A stretch of DNA of 64,000 nt from Flavobacterium flavigenum (GCF_027111255.2 NZ_CP114285.2:868001-932000); one strand, 5' to 3'. Positions 38,430 through 47,544 are shown, numbered from the stretch's first letter. The notes: generated by a model from the letters alone, not told the origin. Numbers and translations: made by a program.

Positions 38430-39977
38430 ATGGCAAACAAAATAACAGACATGAGTAAAATTAGAAAAGTAATTAAATTCTATTGTAATGGAAAGAGTAA
38501 GTTATTTATAAGTAGCTACTTATCCCTTTCAAGAAATACGGTAAAGAAATATATTTCTTTATTTGAAGTTCTCGAATTAAGCTTTGAATTAATCGACCAA
38601 AAAACCGATGCAGAGCTGGAACTTTTATTCTCCCAGACTAGTGTAGAGGCCATTAGCCCGAGATTACAGACACTTTATGATTTTTTTCCTAAAATGGAAC
38701 GTGAACTAAAAAAAGTTGGCGTTACCGTACAGCATATGTGGGAACAATATATTGCTGTAAATCCTGATGGTTATCGAACTTCACAATTTCATTATCATTA
38801 CAATATATGGGGCAAACGAGTTAATCCGGTCATGCATATGAACCATAAGGCTGGTGATAAAATGTATGTTGATTATGCCGGAAAGACACTCTCAATTATT
38901 GATATAGATACTGGAGAAGTCAAAGAAGTACAATTTTTTGTAGCAATATTGGGCGCTAGCCAATACACGTATGCTGAAGCTTCCATGAGCCAGCAAAAGG
39001 AATACTTTGTTGACTCGGTAGAAAATGCCATGCGCTTTTTTGAAGGCACTCCTGTCGCCATTGTTCCAGATAATTTAAAATCTGCCGTAATAAAAAGCAG
39101 TCGTTTTGAACCGACAATCAATGAAACCCTGGCTGATTTAGCAGAACATTACGAAACCACAATTTTACCTGCCAGAGCTTACAGACCCAGAGACAAATCA
39201 TTAGTTGAAGGAGCTGTTAAGATATTATATCGAAGGATTTATGTAACCATAAAAGAAACTAAGTTCTTTTCTCTGGAAGAATTAAACCAGCAGATCTGGG
39301 ATTTACTTGACTCTCACAATAACAGAAAACTAACAGGACGCCCTTATTCCCGTTTTGAATTATTTTTAGAAGACGAGAAAGAAAAACTGCGTCCACTCCC
39401 ACAAGATCGTTTTGAAATTAAATACCAGTCTTTTGCAACAGTAATGCAAAACGGTCATGTTCAATTAAGCCAGGACAAAAACTATTACAGCGTTCCGTAT
39501 CAATATGTAAAGAAGAAAGCCAAGCTGTTATATACCAAATCAACGGTAGAGATTTATTATAAATACAATCGAATAGCTGTACATCCAAGAAACTACAAAC
39601 CTTATGTCTATACAACAACTCCTGAGCATTTAGCCAGTACACATCAATTTGTAGCCCAATGGAGTGCTGCCCGCTTCATTGAATGGGCTAATAATATTGA
39701 TGAGTCAGTAGGAGAATATATAATGCAGATAATCGAAAGCAGAAATCATCCAGAACAGGCTTATAAAAGCTGTTTAGGAATACTGAATTTTGAAAAAAAG
39801 GTAGGCAGACAGCGATTAATAAATGCCTGCAGGCGGGCACTTGATTTTAAAATTTACAATTTTAAGACCATACAAAACATTTTAGAAAACAACTTGGATC
39901 ATATTGATTTTGATCAAGAACCTGAGCAGGAACTTCCCGATCACAGTAACATAAGAGGAAAACACTATTATAACTAA
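38430..39977 (+). CDS. istA: IS21-family transposase IstA
   Basis: A 515-residue transposase. The N-terminus has a helix-turn-helix (FISSYLSLSRNTVKKYI). The DDE catalytic core is present: Asp in YVDYAGKTLSII, Asp in VPDNLKSAVIK, and Glu in SLVEGAVKILY. The C-terminal half is the usual IstA tail. Length is normal and the frame intact. It is followed 16 nt later by istB. Confidence 0.95.
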   Translation: MANKITDMSKIRKVIKFYCNGKSKLFISSYLSLSRNTVKKYISLFEVLELSFELIDQKTDAELELLFSQTSVEAISPRLQTLYDFFPKMERELKKVGVTVQHMWEQYIAVNPDGYRTSQFHYHYNIWGKRVNPVMHMNHKAGDKMYVDYAGKTLSIIDIDTGEVKEVQFFVAILGASQYTYAEASMSQQKEYFVDSVENAMRFFEGTPVAIVPDNLKSAVIKSSRFEPTINETLADLAEHYETTILPARAYRPRDKSLVEGAVKILYRRIYVTIKETKFFSLEELNQQIWDLLDSHNNRKLTGRPYSRFELFLEDEKEKLRPLPQDRFEIKYQSFATVMQNGHVQLSQDKNYYSVPYQYVKKKAKLLYTKSTVEIYYKYNRIAVHPRNYKPYVYTTTPEHLASTHQFVAQWSAARFIEWANNIDESVGEYIMQIIESRNHPEQAYKSCLGILNFEKKVGRQRLINACRRALDFKIYNFKTIQNILENNLDHIDFDQEPEQELPDHSNIRGKHYYN

Positions 39978-39993
39978 ATTAAATCTTGAAAAA

Positions 39994-40731
39994 ATGAATG
40001 AATCCACAGTAACCAAAATGAAACAAATGAAGCTTTATGGCATGTTTAATGCTTTTAAAACAGCCATTGAAAGCGGGAAAACAGATCATTATACCCTTGA
40101 CCAGTTTGTATCGATGATTATTGATGCAGAATGGGATGAAAGGTACAATCGTCGTATTGAACGAAGTATCACTAATGCCAAATTCCATTACAAATCAAAT
40201 ATTGAAAGTATCAATTTTGATGTATCACGTAACCTGGACCGAAACATGGTACTGCGTCTGGCAGAATGCGAATTTATAGAGAAAAACGAAAACATTTTAA
40301 TCACTGGAAGCACCGGTGTCGGTAAAAGTTATTTAGGTACTGCATTAGGTTATCAAGCCTGTATACAGGGTTTTAAGGTAAGTTATTTTAATACCTCAAA
40401 ATTGTTCGCTAGACTAAAAATGGCTAAAGCAGATGGTACTTATCTACGGGAACTTACCAAAATACAAAGACAGGATGTTATAATACTTGATGATTTTGGA
40501 CTCCAGGCACTTGACAGCCATAACCGAATTACTCTTTTAGAGATCATAGAGGACAGGCATAATAACGGCTCTATAATCGTGACATCACAAATACCAGTTC
40601 AAGGCTGGTATGATATAATTGGAGAAAAAACGATAGCCGATGCAATATTAGACAGACTTATACACCAATCTCATAGGCTTGAATTACATGGAGAATCCAT
40701 GAGAAAGAAAAGAGGAATAAACAAAGAGTGA
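39994..40731 (+). CDS. istB: IS21-family helper ATPase IstB
   Basis: A 245-residue AAA+ ATPase, DnaC-like. Walker A is GSTGVGKSYLG (about 103-113); Walker B is VIILDDFG (about 163-170). It forms the target-binding oligomer that works with IstA. Intact, with the normal length for the family. Confidence 0.95.
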   Translation: MNESTVTKMKQMKLYGMFNAFKTAIESGKTDHYTLDQFVSMIIDAEWDERYNRRIERSITNAKFHYKSNIESINFDVSRNLDRNMVLRLAECEFIEKNENILITGSTGVGKSYLGTALGYQACIQGFKVSYFNTSKLFARLKMAKADGTYLRELTKIQRQDVIILDDFGLQALDSHNRITLLEIIEDRHNNGSIIVTSQIPVQGWYDIIGEKTIADAILDRLIHQSHRLELHGESMRKKRGINKE

Positions 40732-40788
40732 TATTTTATTATATTTGAATACTAATTAACAGATGAAAAAATATAGTTTTTAATCAAA

Positions 40789-40883
40789 ACGGAGGTGCTC
40801 ACTTTGCACCGGAATTAGGTGGTCATTTTGAACTGGAATCAGGTGCTCACTTTAAAACGGAATGGGGTGATCAATATAACCGG
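40789..40883. repeat. Right-end internal repeats of IS21
   Basis: Three to four near-copies of GGAATTAGGTGGTCATTTTG-type units in the orientation opposite to the left-end set. Confidence 0.75.
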
Positions 40884-41496
40884 AATTTGCAGTAAATCCT
40901 GTAATCTTATGATATGCATCATTACACCAAAATATTTTTGCATCAGCATCAGTAAAAACTATGGCATTTTTGTTATCGCTTGCAACTAATGAAAGCCGGT
41001 TTAGTTCCTCACGATCCTTATTAAGCTCTTCTCTTTGACGGTTATTAATTTGAAGTAATTCATTAAGTTCCTGATTCTTTACTTCCTGATTTTTGAGTAT
41101 CTGCAGTAAATCAAGCTGTGGGTCATAATTAGCGAAGTCAGACAGGGCCAAATTATTTTTTTTTACCTCTTCTACTGACGTTAACCAAGGTGAACCAACA
41201 AATAAAAAACAATTATCTACAGTAATAAACTGCCCTCTAATTATAGATCTGTTACCTACTATACATTCTAAAATCACTAGTTGATTTACGTTTTCAGCTA
41301 TTGTTTGTGCATCTATCCTTTCCATAAAAGGCCTTTTAGATGCGAAATAATCGGAAACTTTGGTTTGTTGTTGTATTGAAGGCAAAACCTTTTTCAAACT
41401 TTCTCCATAAGAATAAATACTCATTTGCTGATCAAACAAAATGTAAAAAGGGAAGACTTCATTCAAGCTCTCAGGAGTAAAATTAATTGAATCCAT
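40884..41496 (-). pseudogene. Truncated HNOBA/PAS sensor histidine kinase, cut by IS21
   Basis: About 204 native residues remain. An N-terminal H-NOX-associated (HNOBA) sensor domain spans about 1-130 (VSDYFASKRPF, FITVDNCFLFVGSPW). A coiled coil of Glu/Asn/Leu/Gln repeats follows (about 145-175). A PAS domain then begins (AIVFTDADAKIFWCNDAYHKITGFTA) and stops at the IS21 end. The last 8-10 residues of the open frame come from the IS. The histidine, dimerisation and ATPase parts are gone. The H-NOX gene lies 5 nt upstream, so the kinase was its partner. The missing 3' part is not on the other side of the IS. Confidence 0.85.
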
Positions 41497-41501
41497 ACAT
41501 A

Positions 41502-42041
41502 TTACCAGCTTATTTTAAACACATCCTCAAATTTGTTTAACTCCCTGGATACAACATGCTCAATTAATACACTGTTTTCAAATACTTTTACTAGTCCGTT
41601 AAGATACCCTTGTATATACTCTTTCATTCCGGGCGTACTTGTGTAATAATGCAACATTAAAATAGTATCATTTACAACAGTTACTTTAAATTCAGGAGGA
41701 GTTAGTCTTGGGTATATCAACAACATCCGGTTATGAAAGCTAGGTAAATTTAGTAAATAATCTTTAAAATCACTGTCCCTAGACTGCATAATTAACAGAT
41801 ATTTCTCACGAGTTATCTTTACTACGTACTCGCCTAATTGAAAAAGGATTTTATCGATAGTTAAATTAGTCCTTTTTGATAATTGTTTTGCTATTTCAAA
41901 AGTAATAGCATCATTATAAGGCTGATCTATGGTTTTAGTATTCATAGAGACTAAACTTTTAGAAATAGTATTATTCCATGTTTCTACATCAAAAGTATCT
42001 ATGACGTATTGCTCAAAAGCCTTATAAATTATACCGTACAT
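41502..42041 (-). CDS. H-NOX-like haem nitric oxide/oxygen-binding protein
   Basis: A 179-residue protein with the H-NOX fold. The proximal His103 is in PSFHNRMLLIYPRL, and the following TPPEF is conserved. The propionate-binding YxSxR motif is altered: HYYTSTPGM aligns so that Ser becomes Thr and Arg becomes Thr (Tyr132 kept). Such proteins bind NO or oxygen and control a neighbouring kinase. The kinase gene downstream is broken, so the sensor may now be orphaned. The receiver protein gene 9 nt upstream completes the old signalling unit. Family call is good; haem binding is uncertain because of the altered motif. Confidence 0.82.
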   Translation of the reverse strand: MYGIIYKAFEQYVIDTFDVETWNNTISKSLVSMNTKTIDQPYNDAITFEIAKQLSKRTNLTIDKILFQLGEYVVKITREKYLLIMQSRDSDFKDYLLNLPSFHNRMLLIYPRLTPPEFKVTVVNDTILMLHYYTSTPGMKEYIQGYLNGLVKVFENSVLIEHVVSRELNKFEDVFKISW

Positions 42042-42050
42042 TACGCTATT

Positions 42051-42464
42051 TTATTGAGAAATTAACTCATTTATACTCCAGTATTCAATCATTTTTTTTA
42101 TTTTATCAACATATTCCTCATATTTCAGTGGTTTAAGCATGTATCCGGCTATACCTATTCTGTAAAACTCCAGAACATCTTTATGATTATTAGAAGTAGT
42201 CAATACAATAGCAGGTATGTATTTTAAAACATCATCCGCTTTGAGAATACCTAAAAATTCAATACCGTTTATTTTGGGCATATTGAGATCCAATACAATT
42301 ATATCCGGAATAATTACTTTGTCTTTCAGTATCGTAAGCGCTTCTTCGCCGTTATTCGCTTCTATTATCTTATGAACCTGCTCCAAGTTTGCTAAAACTC
42401 TATTAAATTTCATAATTTCAATAGCATCGTCTTCTATTAATAATATATTTAATGATTTTGACAT
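42051..42464 (-). CDS. Single-domain response regulator, H-NOX operon
   Basis: A 137-residue receiver with no output domain. The acidic pair is Asp12-Asp13, the phosphorylated Asp59 is in PDIIVLDLNMP, Thr89/Thr90 form the switch, and Lys111 precedes Pro. It lies 9 nt upstream of the H-NOX gene and was presumably phosphorylated by its now truncated kinase. It would act by protein contact with another factor. Confidence 0.88.
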   Translation of the reverse strand: MSKSLNILLIEDDAIEIMKFNRVLANLEQVHKIIEANNGEEALTILKDKVIIPDIIVLDLNMPKINGIEFLGILKADDVLKYIPAIVLTTSNNHKDVLEFYRIGIAGYMLKPLKYEEYVDKIKKMIEYWSINELISQ

Positions 42465-42798
42465 GTAGTTTCTATATAAATATTAGTAATCAAATTTAAT
42501 TATAATGTGGCTTATTTTTATATAAATTCGGTCAGCTGTATAAAACTGTAGTTGAATGGTATCTATTTGCCGTTAAACTGAAATAAAGAAAATAAATCAT
42601 TTATCTTAAATTGATGCCTTTTTGGAAACATATAGAATATATAAATCGTACTAAAACAAGCAGTTATATCATGCTTTTTATGAGCATTGCAAATAAGGGA
42701 TTTTTATCTCCCAATTTAACAGAAAAAGTAAAAAATCAAGAGCTTATATACCTGTTAACGATTCTCAATGTCTATTCGTCTACAAAAACGAACTAACT

Positions 42799-42929
42799 AT
42801 CTAATAATTAAGATGAAAAAGTAAAAAGCATCCGAGATTTGTAATGTAATAATTGCATTGTCCCCCAACAAATTATTATCCAAAAACAATTTAGTTAAGT
42901 AAAGCTCCTCGCCACAAGGAGCTTTTTTT
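42799..42929 (+). ncRNA. Candidate small RNA, copy 1 of a tandem pair
   Basis: A 131-nt segment nearly identical (about 94%) to copy 2. In order it holds GATGAAAAAGTAAAAAGCA, a short hairpin TGTAAT/ATTGCA, the C-rich stretch GTCCCCCAACA, and a terminator AAAGCTCCT, CGCCACA loop, AGGAGCTTT plus T-run (42901-42929). No ORF of note is inside. No clear promoter is seen, so it might instead be the 3' end of a longer transcript. Conservation up to the terminator is what suggests an RNA product. Confidence 0.45.
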
Positions 42930-43048
42930 ATTGTTTTGCAAATGAAATCCTCTACTCGATTTTAACAGAAACAAGATCACTTACAAACACTCAATTATGC
43001 TTGTCAACGATTTTCAAATACCATTGGTCTACACTAAAAAGCTAATCA

Positions 43049-43182
43049 TCTAATAGTTAAGATGAAAAAGTAAAAAGCAACCGACATTTGTAATGTAATA
43101 ATTGCATAGTCCCCCAACAAAAATTATTATCCAAAAACAATTTTAGTTAAGTAAAAGCTCCTCGCCACAAGGAGCTTTTATC
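43049..43182 (+). ncRNA. Candidate small RNA, copy 2 of a tandem pair
   Basis: The second copy of the unit at 42799-42929. Differences are about four base changes plus length changes only in A or T runs. The hairpin, C-rich stretch and terminator (43153-43182) are kept; the terminator loop and stem are identical. Weaker similarity extends some 85 nt upstream in both copies. Confidence 0.45.
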
Positions 43183-43431
43183 ATTCCATTTTCAAAAAAA
43201 ATTGGTTCAAAATCAGCAAAATAATTGAGTTATGTAAGATTCTAAATGTTGCAGTTGAAGACTAACAATTTTTAGATTTATTAGAAAAGTGGAATAAATC
43301 ATGGTCAGCTTTTTTTAAATACCTATAATAGACTTTCCACAACTTGTTGTAGTCAGAAAGAATTTAGAGGATTCTAAAAAATACACGCAGTCAAATAATA
43401 AAATTTGTTTAACAGTTAATAATTAATTCAA

Positions 43432-43827
43432 ATGAAAAATTCAAATTTAAAAATATTAATAGCGGAAGACGACGTATTATTAACAAAAATCCTGAAATAT
43501 ATTTTAGAAAAAGAAGGATATCAGGTAAAATGCTGCTCAAATGGTCTAAATGCCATAAAGAAAATTTCGGAATTTTTACCAGACTTGATAATTACAGATA
43601 TCATTCTGCCCTTACGTTCAGGATTAGAAATTATTTCGTATTCAAAAGAAAATTTTGAACATATACCAATGATTGTACTTTCTTGTTTAGGTCAAGAAGA
43701 AGCAACCGTTTTAAAAGCTTTTAACTTAGGAGTAGATGATTTTGTATCTAAGCCATTTAAGCCAAATTTATTATTACTACGATTAGAACGTTTAATTTCC
43801 AAATCAAAACAAGTAATGATTGCATAG
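43432..43827 (+). CDS. Single-domain response regulator
   Basis: A 131-residue receiver of the PleD/CheY type. The acidic pair is Asp13-Asp14 with Glu12, the phosphorylated Asp56 is in PDLIITDIILP, Ser84 is the switch, and Lys107 is in DDFVSKPFKP. No output domain. It follows the tandem repeats and precedes a GAF histidine kinase by about 200 nt on the same strand. Partnership with that kinase is plausible but not shown. Confidence 0.87.
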   Translation: MKNSNLKILIAEDDVLLTKILKYILEKEGYQVKCCSNGLNAIKKISEFLPDLIITDIILPLRSGLEIISYSKENFEHIPMIVLSCLGQEEATVLKAFNLGVDDFVSKPFKPNLLLLRLERLISKSKQVMIA

Positions 43828-44032
43828 GCTATATTCATCGCGACTAGAGATGTAAAGATTTTAGTAAAAAATTTGAGTCAAACTTTTATCTTGTTTACTG
43901 TTGCAATAACTTAAAACTATAAAATTTTTAAAAACTTGAATATGGCAACAAAAATTTAGTAATTTCATACTATGAAATAATTTTACTGATACAGAAAACT
44001 AATTTTCAACACATTAAAGTAAAACCTCTTGT

Positions 44033-45247
44033 ATGCATAAACCTGAAATCCCTGTCAATGAAAATCTCCGTTCAAAATCCTTAAAGGAGTATAATATACT
44101 TGATACACTCGAAGAAGAAGAGTATGATGCCCTGACGAAAATAGCAGCTCAAATTTGTGGCACTCCCATCGCATTAGTAAGTTTAATAGATGACAACCGA
44201 CAATGGTTTAAATCACACTATGGCTTAGATGCAACTCAAACACCAAGGGATTTTTCTTTTTGTGCACATGCCATAAATTCACCAAATGAATTATTTATTA
44301 TTCCGGATGCCACTAAAGACGAAAGGTTTTTTGATAATCCATTAACAACTAATGATCCTAATGTAATATTTTATGCTGGAGCCCCTTTAAATACGAAGGA
44401 CGGTTATGCCTTAGGAACCCTTTGTGTCATTGATACAAAACCTAGAGAAGATCTTACAGAAGGCCAAAAAGAAGCCTTAAGAGCACTGGGAAATCAAGTA
44501 ATATCACAACTTGAAATTCGAAAAAAGAATAGATTTCTAGAAGAGTTAAACAATGAAATCAGTAGAAAAAACACTCAGTTAAGTCAATTTGCCCATCGTC
44601 TTACGCATGATTTAAAAGTTCCGATTAGTGGGATAAACTCACTAATAACTTTTATAAAAGAAGATTACAAAACGCTCATTACAAATACTGAACTTGAAGA
44701 ATGGATTGATTTGATCTATTCCAGAAATGAATATATGGACTTTTTAATTAATGGAATTTTAGAATATACTAAAGTTACTAATGATGAAATTTATTTTGAA
44801 GATTTTAATGTAAAAGATGTAGTTCAATATATACTGAGCAACGGTATCCTACATACACCAACTCATATTAATTACATTAATTGTGATGTCATTATAAAAC
44901 ATTCTAAAATAGGTTTTGTGCAAATTATTCAAAATCTCCTATCTAATACAATAAAACATACGGATAAAAAAGAATGCTGTGTTTGGCTGACATTCACAGA
45001 AAACGAATCCAACTATTCTTTTAGATTTGAAGACAATGGACCTGGTATACCACAAGAATATTGGGAAAAGGTTTTTGAATTGTTTGAAACTGTAAATTCA
45101 AAATTTACTAAGAATTCAGGTATTGGTTTAGCAACAGTCAGAGCAATATTAGACAGGACAGAGGGCAGTATTTTTTTACAAAAAAGAGAAAATAATCAAG
45201 AAGGCGTTTGTTTTTGTTTTGTTTTGCCAAAACAACGTAAGATTTAA
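44033..45247 (+). CDS. GAF-domain sensor histidine kinase
   Basis: A 404-residue cytoplasmic kinase. An N-terminal GAF domain (about 20-160) has the CVIDTKPREDLTEGQKEAL end pattern. A HisKA-type helix carries His192 in LTHDLKVPISG. A HATPase_c domain follows: N-box around Asn301-Asn305, G1 box DNGPGIP (334-340) and G2 box GIGLATV (363-369). No membrane segment, so it senses an internal signal or small molecule. Full-length for the family. Confidence 0.9.
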   Translation: MHKPEIPVNENLRSKSLKEYNILDTLEEEEYDALTKIAAQICGTPIALVSLIDDNRQWFKSHYGLDATQTPRDFSFCAHAINSPNELFIIPDATKDERFFDNPLTTNDPNVIFYAGAPLNTKDGYALGTLCVIDTKPREDLTEGQKEALRALGNQVISQLEIRKKNRFLEELNNEISRKNTQLSQFAHRLTHDLKVPISGINSLITFIKEDYKTLITNTELEEWIDLIYSRNEYMDFLINGILEYTKVTNDEIYFEDFNVKDVVQYILSNGILHTPTHINYINCDVIIKHSKIGFVQIIQNLLSNTIKHTDKKECCVWLTFTENESNYSFRFEDNGPGIPQEYWEKVFELFETVNSKFTKNSGIGLATVRAILDRTEGSIFLQKRENNQEGVCFCFVLPKQRKI

Positions 45248-45449
45248 TTTAAATACTGTTTTTAGTACCTCACTTATCTGATATCCATCAAAATGTGCTC
45301 AAGAACTTAATAACTAAAATTAAGATTTTTTTACTTAACACCTTGATAGATTTTGCATTTTCGGGATTTATTAACTCTAAACTGATAAGTAGAATAAAAA
45401 AATCATTTTTTGTTTAGATTCACGATTTAGGTAGTTAACAATTTGAATC

Positions 45450-45890
45450 TTACTGCAATTTTATAGATTCACACAGGTAGACTTCTTTTCTAAGCCCACT
45501 ACTTGAAAATCGATGATTGCGCTTGTTAAAAACCAACTGAATTTCCATATTTTCACAATACTTTCGGCCTGTAAAATTCACGTTTCGATATTCGTCTCCC
45601 AAAATCCGAACATCAATTGGTAGTGACTGGAGAATATCTTCGAGGTCCATTTCAGTTGTATATGGGATTATTTCGTCAACAAATTTGCAAGCCTTTAATT
45701 GAATATAACGTTCTACAACTGTCTGAGTAGGTTTGTTTTTTTCTGGTCGGTCTATCGTGGGATCAGTCTGTAATCCAACAATCAAGTAATCACAATGCAT
45801 TTTTGCTTCTTCAAGCATACGAACATGCCCTGCATGCAATAAGTCGAATGAACTAAATGTAATTCCTATTTTTTTCTTTGCTGGCTTCAT
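45450..45890 (-). CDS. Cytidylyltransferase-like nucleotidyltransferase (TagD-like)
   Basis: A 146-residue protein with the nucleotidyltransferase HxGH motif (FDLLHAGH, His19 and His22) and the C-terminal SSSGLRKEV, which matches the RTxGISTT/ISSS region of glycerol-3-phosphate cytidylyltransferases. The middle QTVVERYIQLKACKFVDEIIPY is also typical of TagD/RfaE-like proteins. Its substrate could be glycerol-phosphate or a sugar phosphate. It stands alone among signalling genes, with no matching sugar-pathway genes in the window. Confidence 0.85.
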   Translation of the reverse strand: MKPAKKKIGITFSSFDLLHAGHVRMLEEAKMHCDYLIVGLQTDPTIDRPEKNKPTQTVVERYIQLKACKFVDEIIPYTTEMDLEDILQSLPIDVRILGDEYRNVNFTGRKYCENMEIQLVFNKRNHRFSSSGLRKEVYLCESIKLQ

Positions 45891-46214
45891 ATTAAATTTT
45901 ATTAATTATTATAAAAAATATACTATTATATTTTCACAAACTTCTTTTTGCATTAATTCTGATACAAATGTATTTCTAATGCATATATACAAGTACATTT
46001 TTAGATAAATAGAATTAGTATGTCGACCAATGGTAATTTACTATGGATATATTAAAATCACAGAATTAAATAAGAGAATCTCTATCATTAAAAAAATTAG
46101 TATATTTACTACAACACATTTGACTTAACTATTCAATAGTCAGAGACCTATATAAAAAAATCTGTTTTTTATAATTAGGTAGTTAAATAAACAAATTGAT
46201 TATCTTTATTTGTG
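45891..46214. other. Intergenic region before the Hpt gene
   Basis: Some 324 nt of AT-rich DNA between diverging genes. A possible minus-strand promoter (TTG, 17 nt, TACATTTG) lies at 45965-45992. I see nothing else. Confidence 0.4.
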
Positions 46215-46547
46215 ATGCTTATGGAACAGCCAAATCTTAACTACGTGAATAATCTGTCTGGGAATGATATGGCTTTTAAGCAATTAATCATTATTACCCT
46301 AAAAAAAGAACTACCGCTCGAAATAAAAGAATACCAAAATAAAATTCAGAATAATAATTTTACAGCTACAGCAGAAATTATTCATAAGATAAAACATAAA
46401 ATCATTATTCTTGGAATGGAAAAAAGTTATTATCTTGCTGAAGAGTTCGAAATTAACTTAAAAAAAACACAAGCTTTCAAAAACGAAATAAAAGTAGGTT
46501 TTGATGAAGTACTTAATAAAATGCAAGATTTTGTTAATTCACTATAA
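46215..46547 (+). CDS. Hpt-domain phosphotransfer protein
   Basis: A 110-residue all-helical protein. EIIHKIKHKIIILGME carries the candidate phosphoaccepting His57 with the conserved downstream Lys and Gly, as in Hpt domains (HxLKxxxxxxG). The ATG at 46215 was preferred to a GTG one codon earlier. It is followed 10 nt later by a LytTR regulator, so the two are probably co-transcribed. No kinase is in the same unit. Confidence 0.75.
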   Translation: MLMEQPNLNYVNNLSGNDMAFKQLIIITLKKELPLEIKEYQNKIQNNNFTATAEIIHKIKHKIIILGMEKSYYLAEEFEINLKKTQAFKNEIKVGFDEVLNKMQDFVNSL

Positions 46548-46557
46548 ATCTAACTAG

Positions 46558-47286
46558 ATGAATTGTATTTTAATAGATGATGAAGCGTTGGCTAGGGCAA
46601 TTATTGGTCAGATGATTGCAAACCATCCTGCTTTAAATTTTTTAGAGGAATTTCAAAATGCAATGGAAGCTTTAAAGTTTCTTAATCAAAGTACTATTCC
46701 GGTAGATATTATTTTTTTAGATATACATATGCCCGGCTTTACAGGCTTTGATTTTATTCAAACCATTAAAAATCCTCCTTTAGTTATTCTAATAACATCT
46801 GATAGAAATTTTGCTATAGAAGCTTTTGAATATAAATGTATTGTAGATTATTTGGTAAAACCAATTACCGAGGAGCGCTTTTTAAAAGCAATAAATAAAA
46901 TCGAAGAAAAAATGCTTAAATTGCCTCCATCACCTCAAAATTCTGATCCGTATTTTATACAACCTTCTGATACTGAAACTGATTTTTATATAAACATCGA
47001 CAGAAGACTTATAAAAATAAACATTGCATCTATTAACTTAATTGAGGCTAAAGGAGATTATATCCTGATAAAAACTGAAGGTAAAAATTATACTGTACAT
47101 TCTACTTTAAAAAAAATAGAAGATAAACTTCCTGTATCTTCTTTTTTAAAAGTACACCGAACTTATATAATTAATGTAAAAAAGATAATCGATATCGAAG
47201 ATAATAGTGTTCTAATTGCAAAAGATGTAGTTCCGGTGAGCAGATCAAATAGACCAGAACTCATGAAGAGACTTAATATGCTATAA
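46558..47286 (+). CDS. LytTR-family response regulator
   Basis: A 242-residue two-domain regulator. The receiver (1-115) has Asp7-Asp8, phosphorylated Asp55 in IIFLDIHMPGFTGF, Thr80 and Lys101. The LytTR DNA-binding domain (about 140-240) has the usual INLIEAKGDYILIKT and FLKVHRTYIINV. Its partner is normally a LytS-type kinase; here it is an Hpt protein. Target genes unknown. Confidence 0.93.
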   Translation: MNCILIDDEALARAIIGQMIANHPALNFLEEFQNAMEALKFLNQSTIPVDIIFLDIHMPGFTGFDFIQTIKNPPLVILITSDRNFAIEAFEYKCIVDYLVKPITEERFLKAINKIEEKMLKLPPSPQNSDPYFIQPSDTETDFYINIDRRLIKINIASINLIEAKGDYILIKTEGKNYTVHSTLKKIEDKLPVSSFLKVHRTYIINVKKIIDIEDNSVLIAKDVVPVSRSNRPELMKRLNML

Positions 47287-47513
47287 ATACACATTGATTT
47301 ACAAATTAAGTAGAAAATTCATAATCGAATCTTTATACATTACATGCCAATCTATTCTTTTAATAGTTTTATACTTCAAAGTGAGTGTTCAATTTTTATT
47401 CTTCAAACTAGTTAACATAATATCACAAAATTAATTTAAGAAACACATGCAATAATGCTATAATAATCTTCAAAAAATCGGTTAGATAATTGAATGCTTC
47501 CCGATACACAGAC

Positions 47514-47544
47514 AAAAAGCTTCGGAGAAATCTGAAGCTTTTTT
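47514..47544. terminator. Terminator before the 126-residue lipoprotein gene end
   Basis: The stem AAAAAGCTTC with GAAGCTTTTT and a GGAGAAATCT loop. It can serve both the LytTR gene (plus) and the convergent lipoprotein gene (minus). Confidence 0.7.

Larger units (their letters stand above)
38258..40883 (+). mobile_element. Complete IS21-family insertion sequence
   Basis: About 2.6 kb containing istA and istB, bounded by imperfect terminal inverted repeats (26 nt, 20 matching: CCGGTCAATTTGACCACCTA at the left; the right end is the reverse complement of CCGGTTATATTGATCACCCC). Inside each end are several copies of a shorter repeat. The exact outermost base is uncertain by a few nucleotides, and I could not identify a target-site duplication. 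The flanking genes are different on the two sides. Confidence 0.85.
42465..43431. other. Intergenic region with a tandem repeat
   Basis: Some 967 nt without a credible protein gene. It holds two tandem copies of a unit with a period of about 250 nt, each ending in an identical terminator hairpin. A 61-residue open frame at 42611-42796 has no features and only partly overlaps the first repeat. The rest is AT-rich with no feature I can support. Confidence 0.7.

Noticed and set aside
42611..42796. A 61-residue open frame before the tandem repeats
   Set aside because: No domain, no relation to the second repeat copy in the same frame, and it ends inside the repeated unit; probably chance.
42799..43182. 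The tandem repeats as a CRISPR array
   Set aside because: There are only two copies; each is about 130 nt long and ends in a terminator, and no cas genes are in the window.
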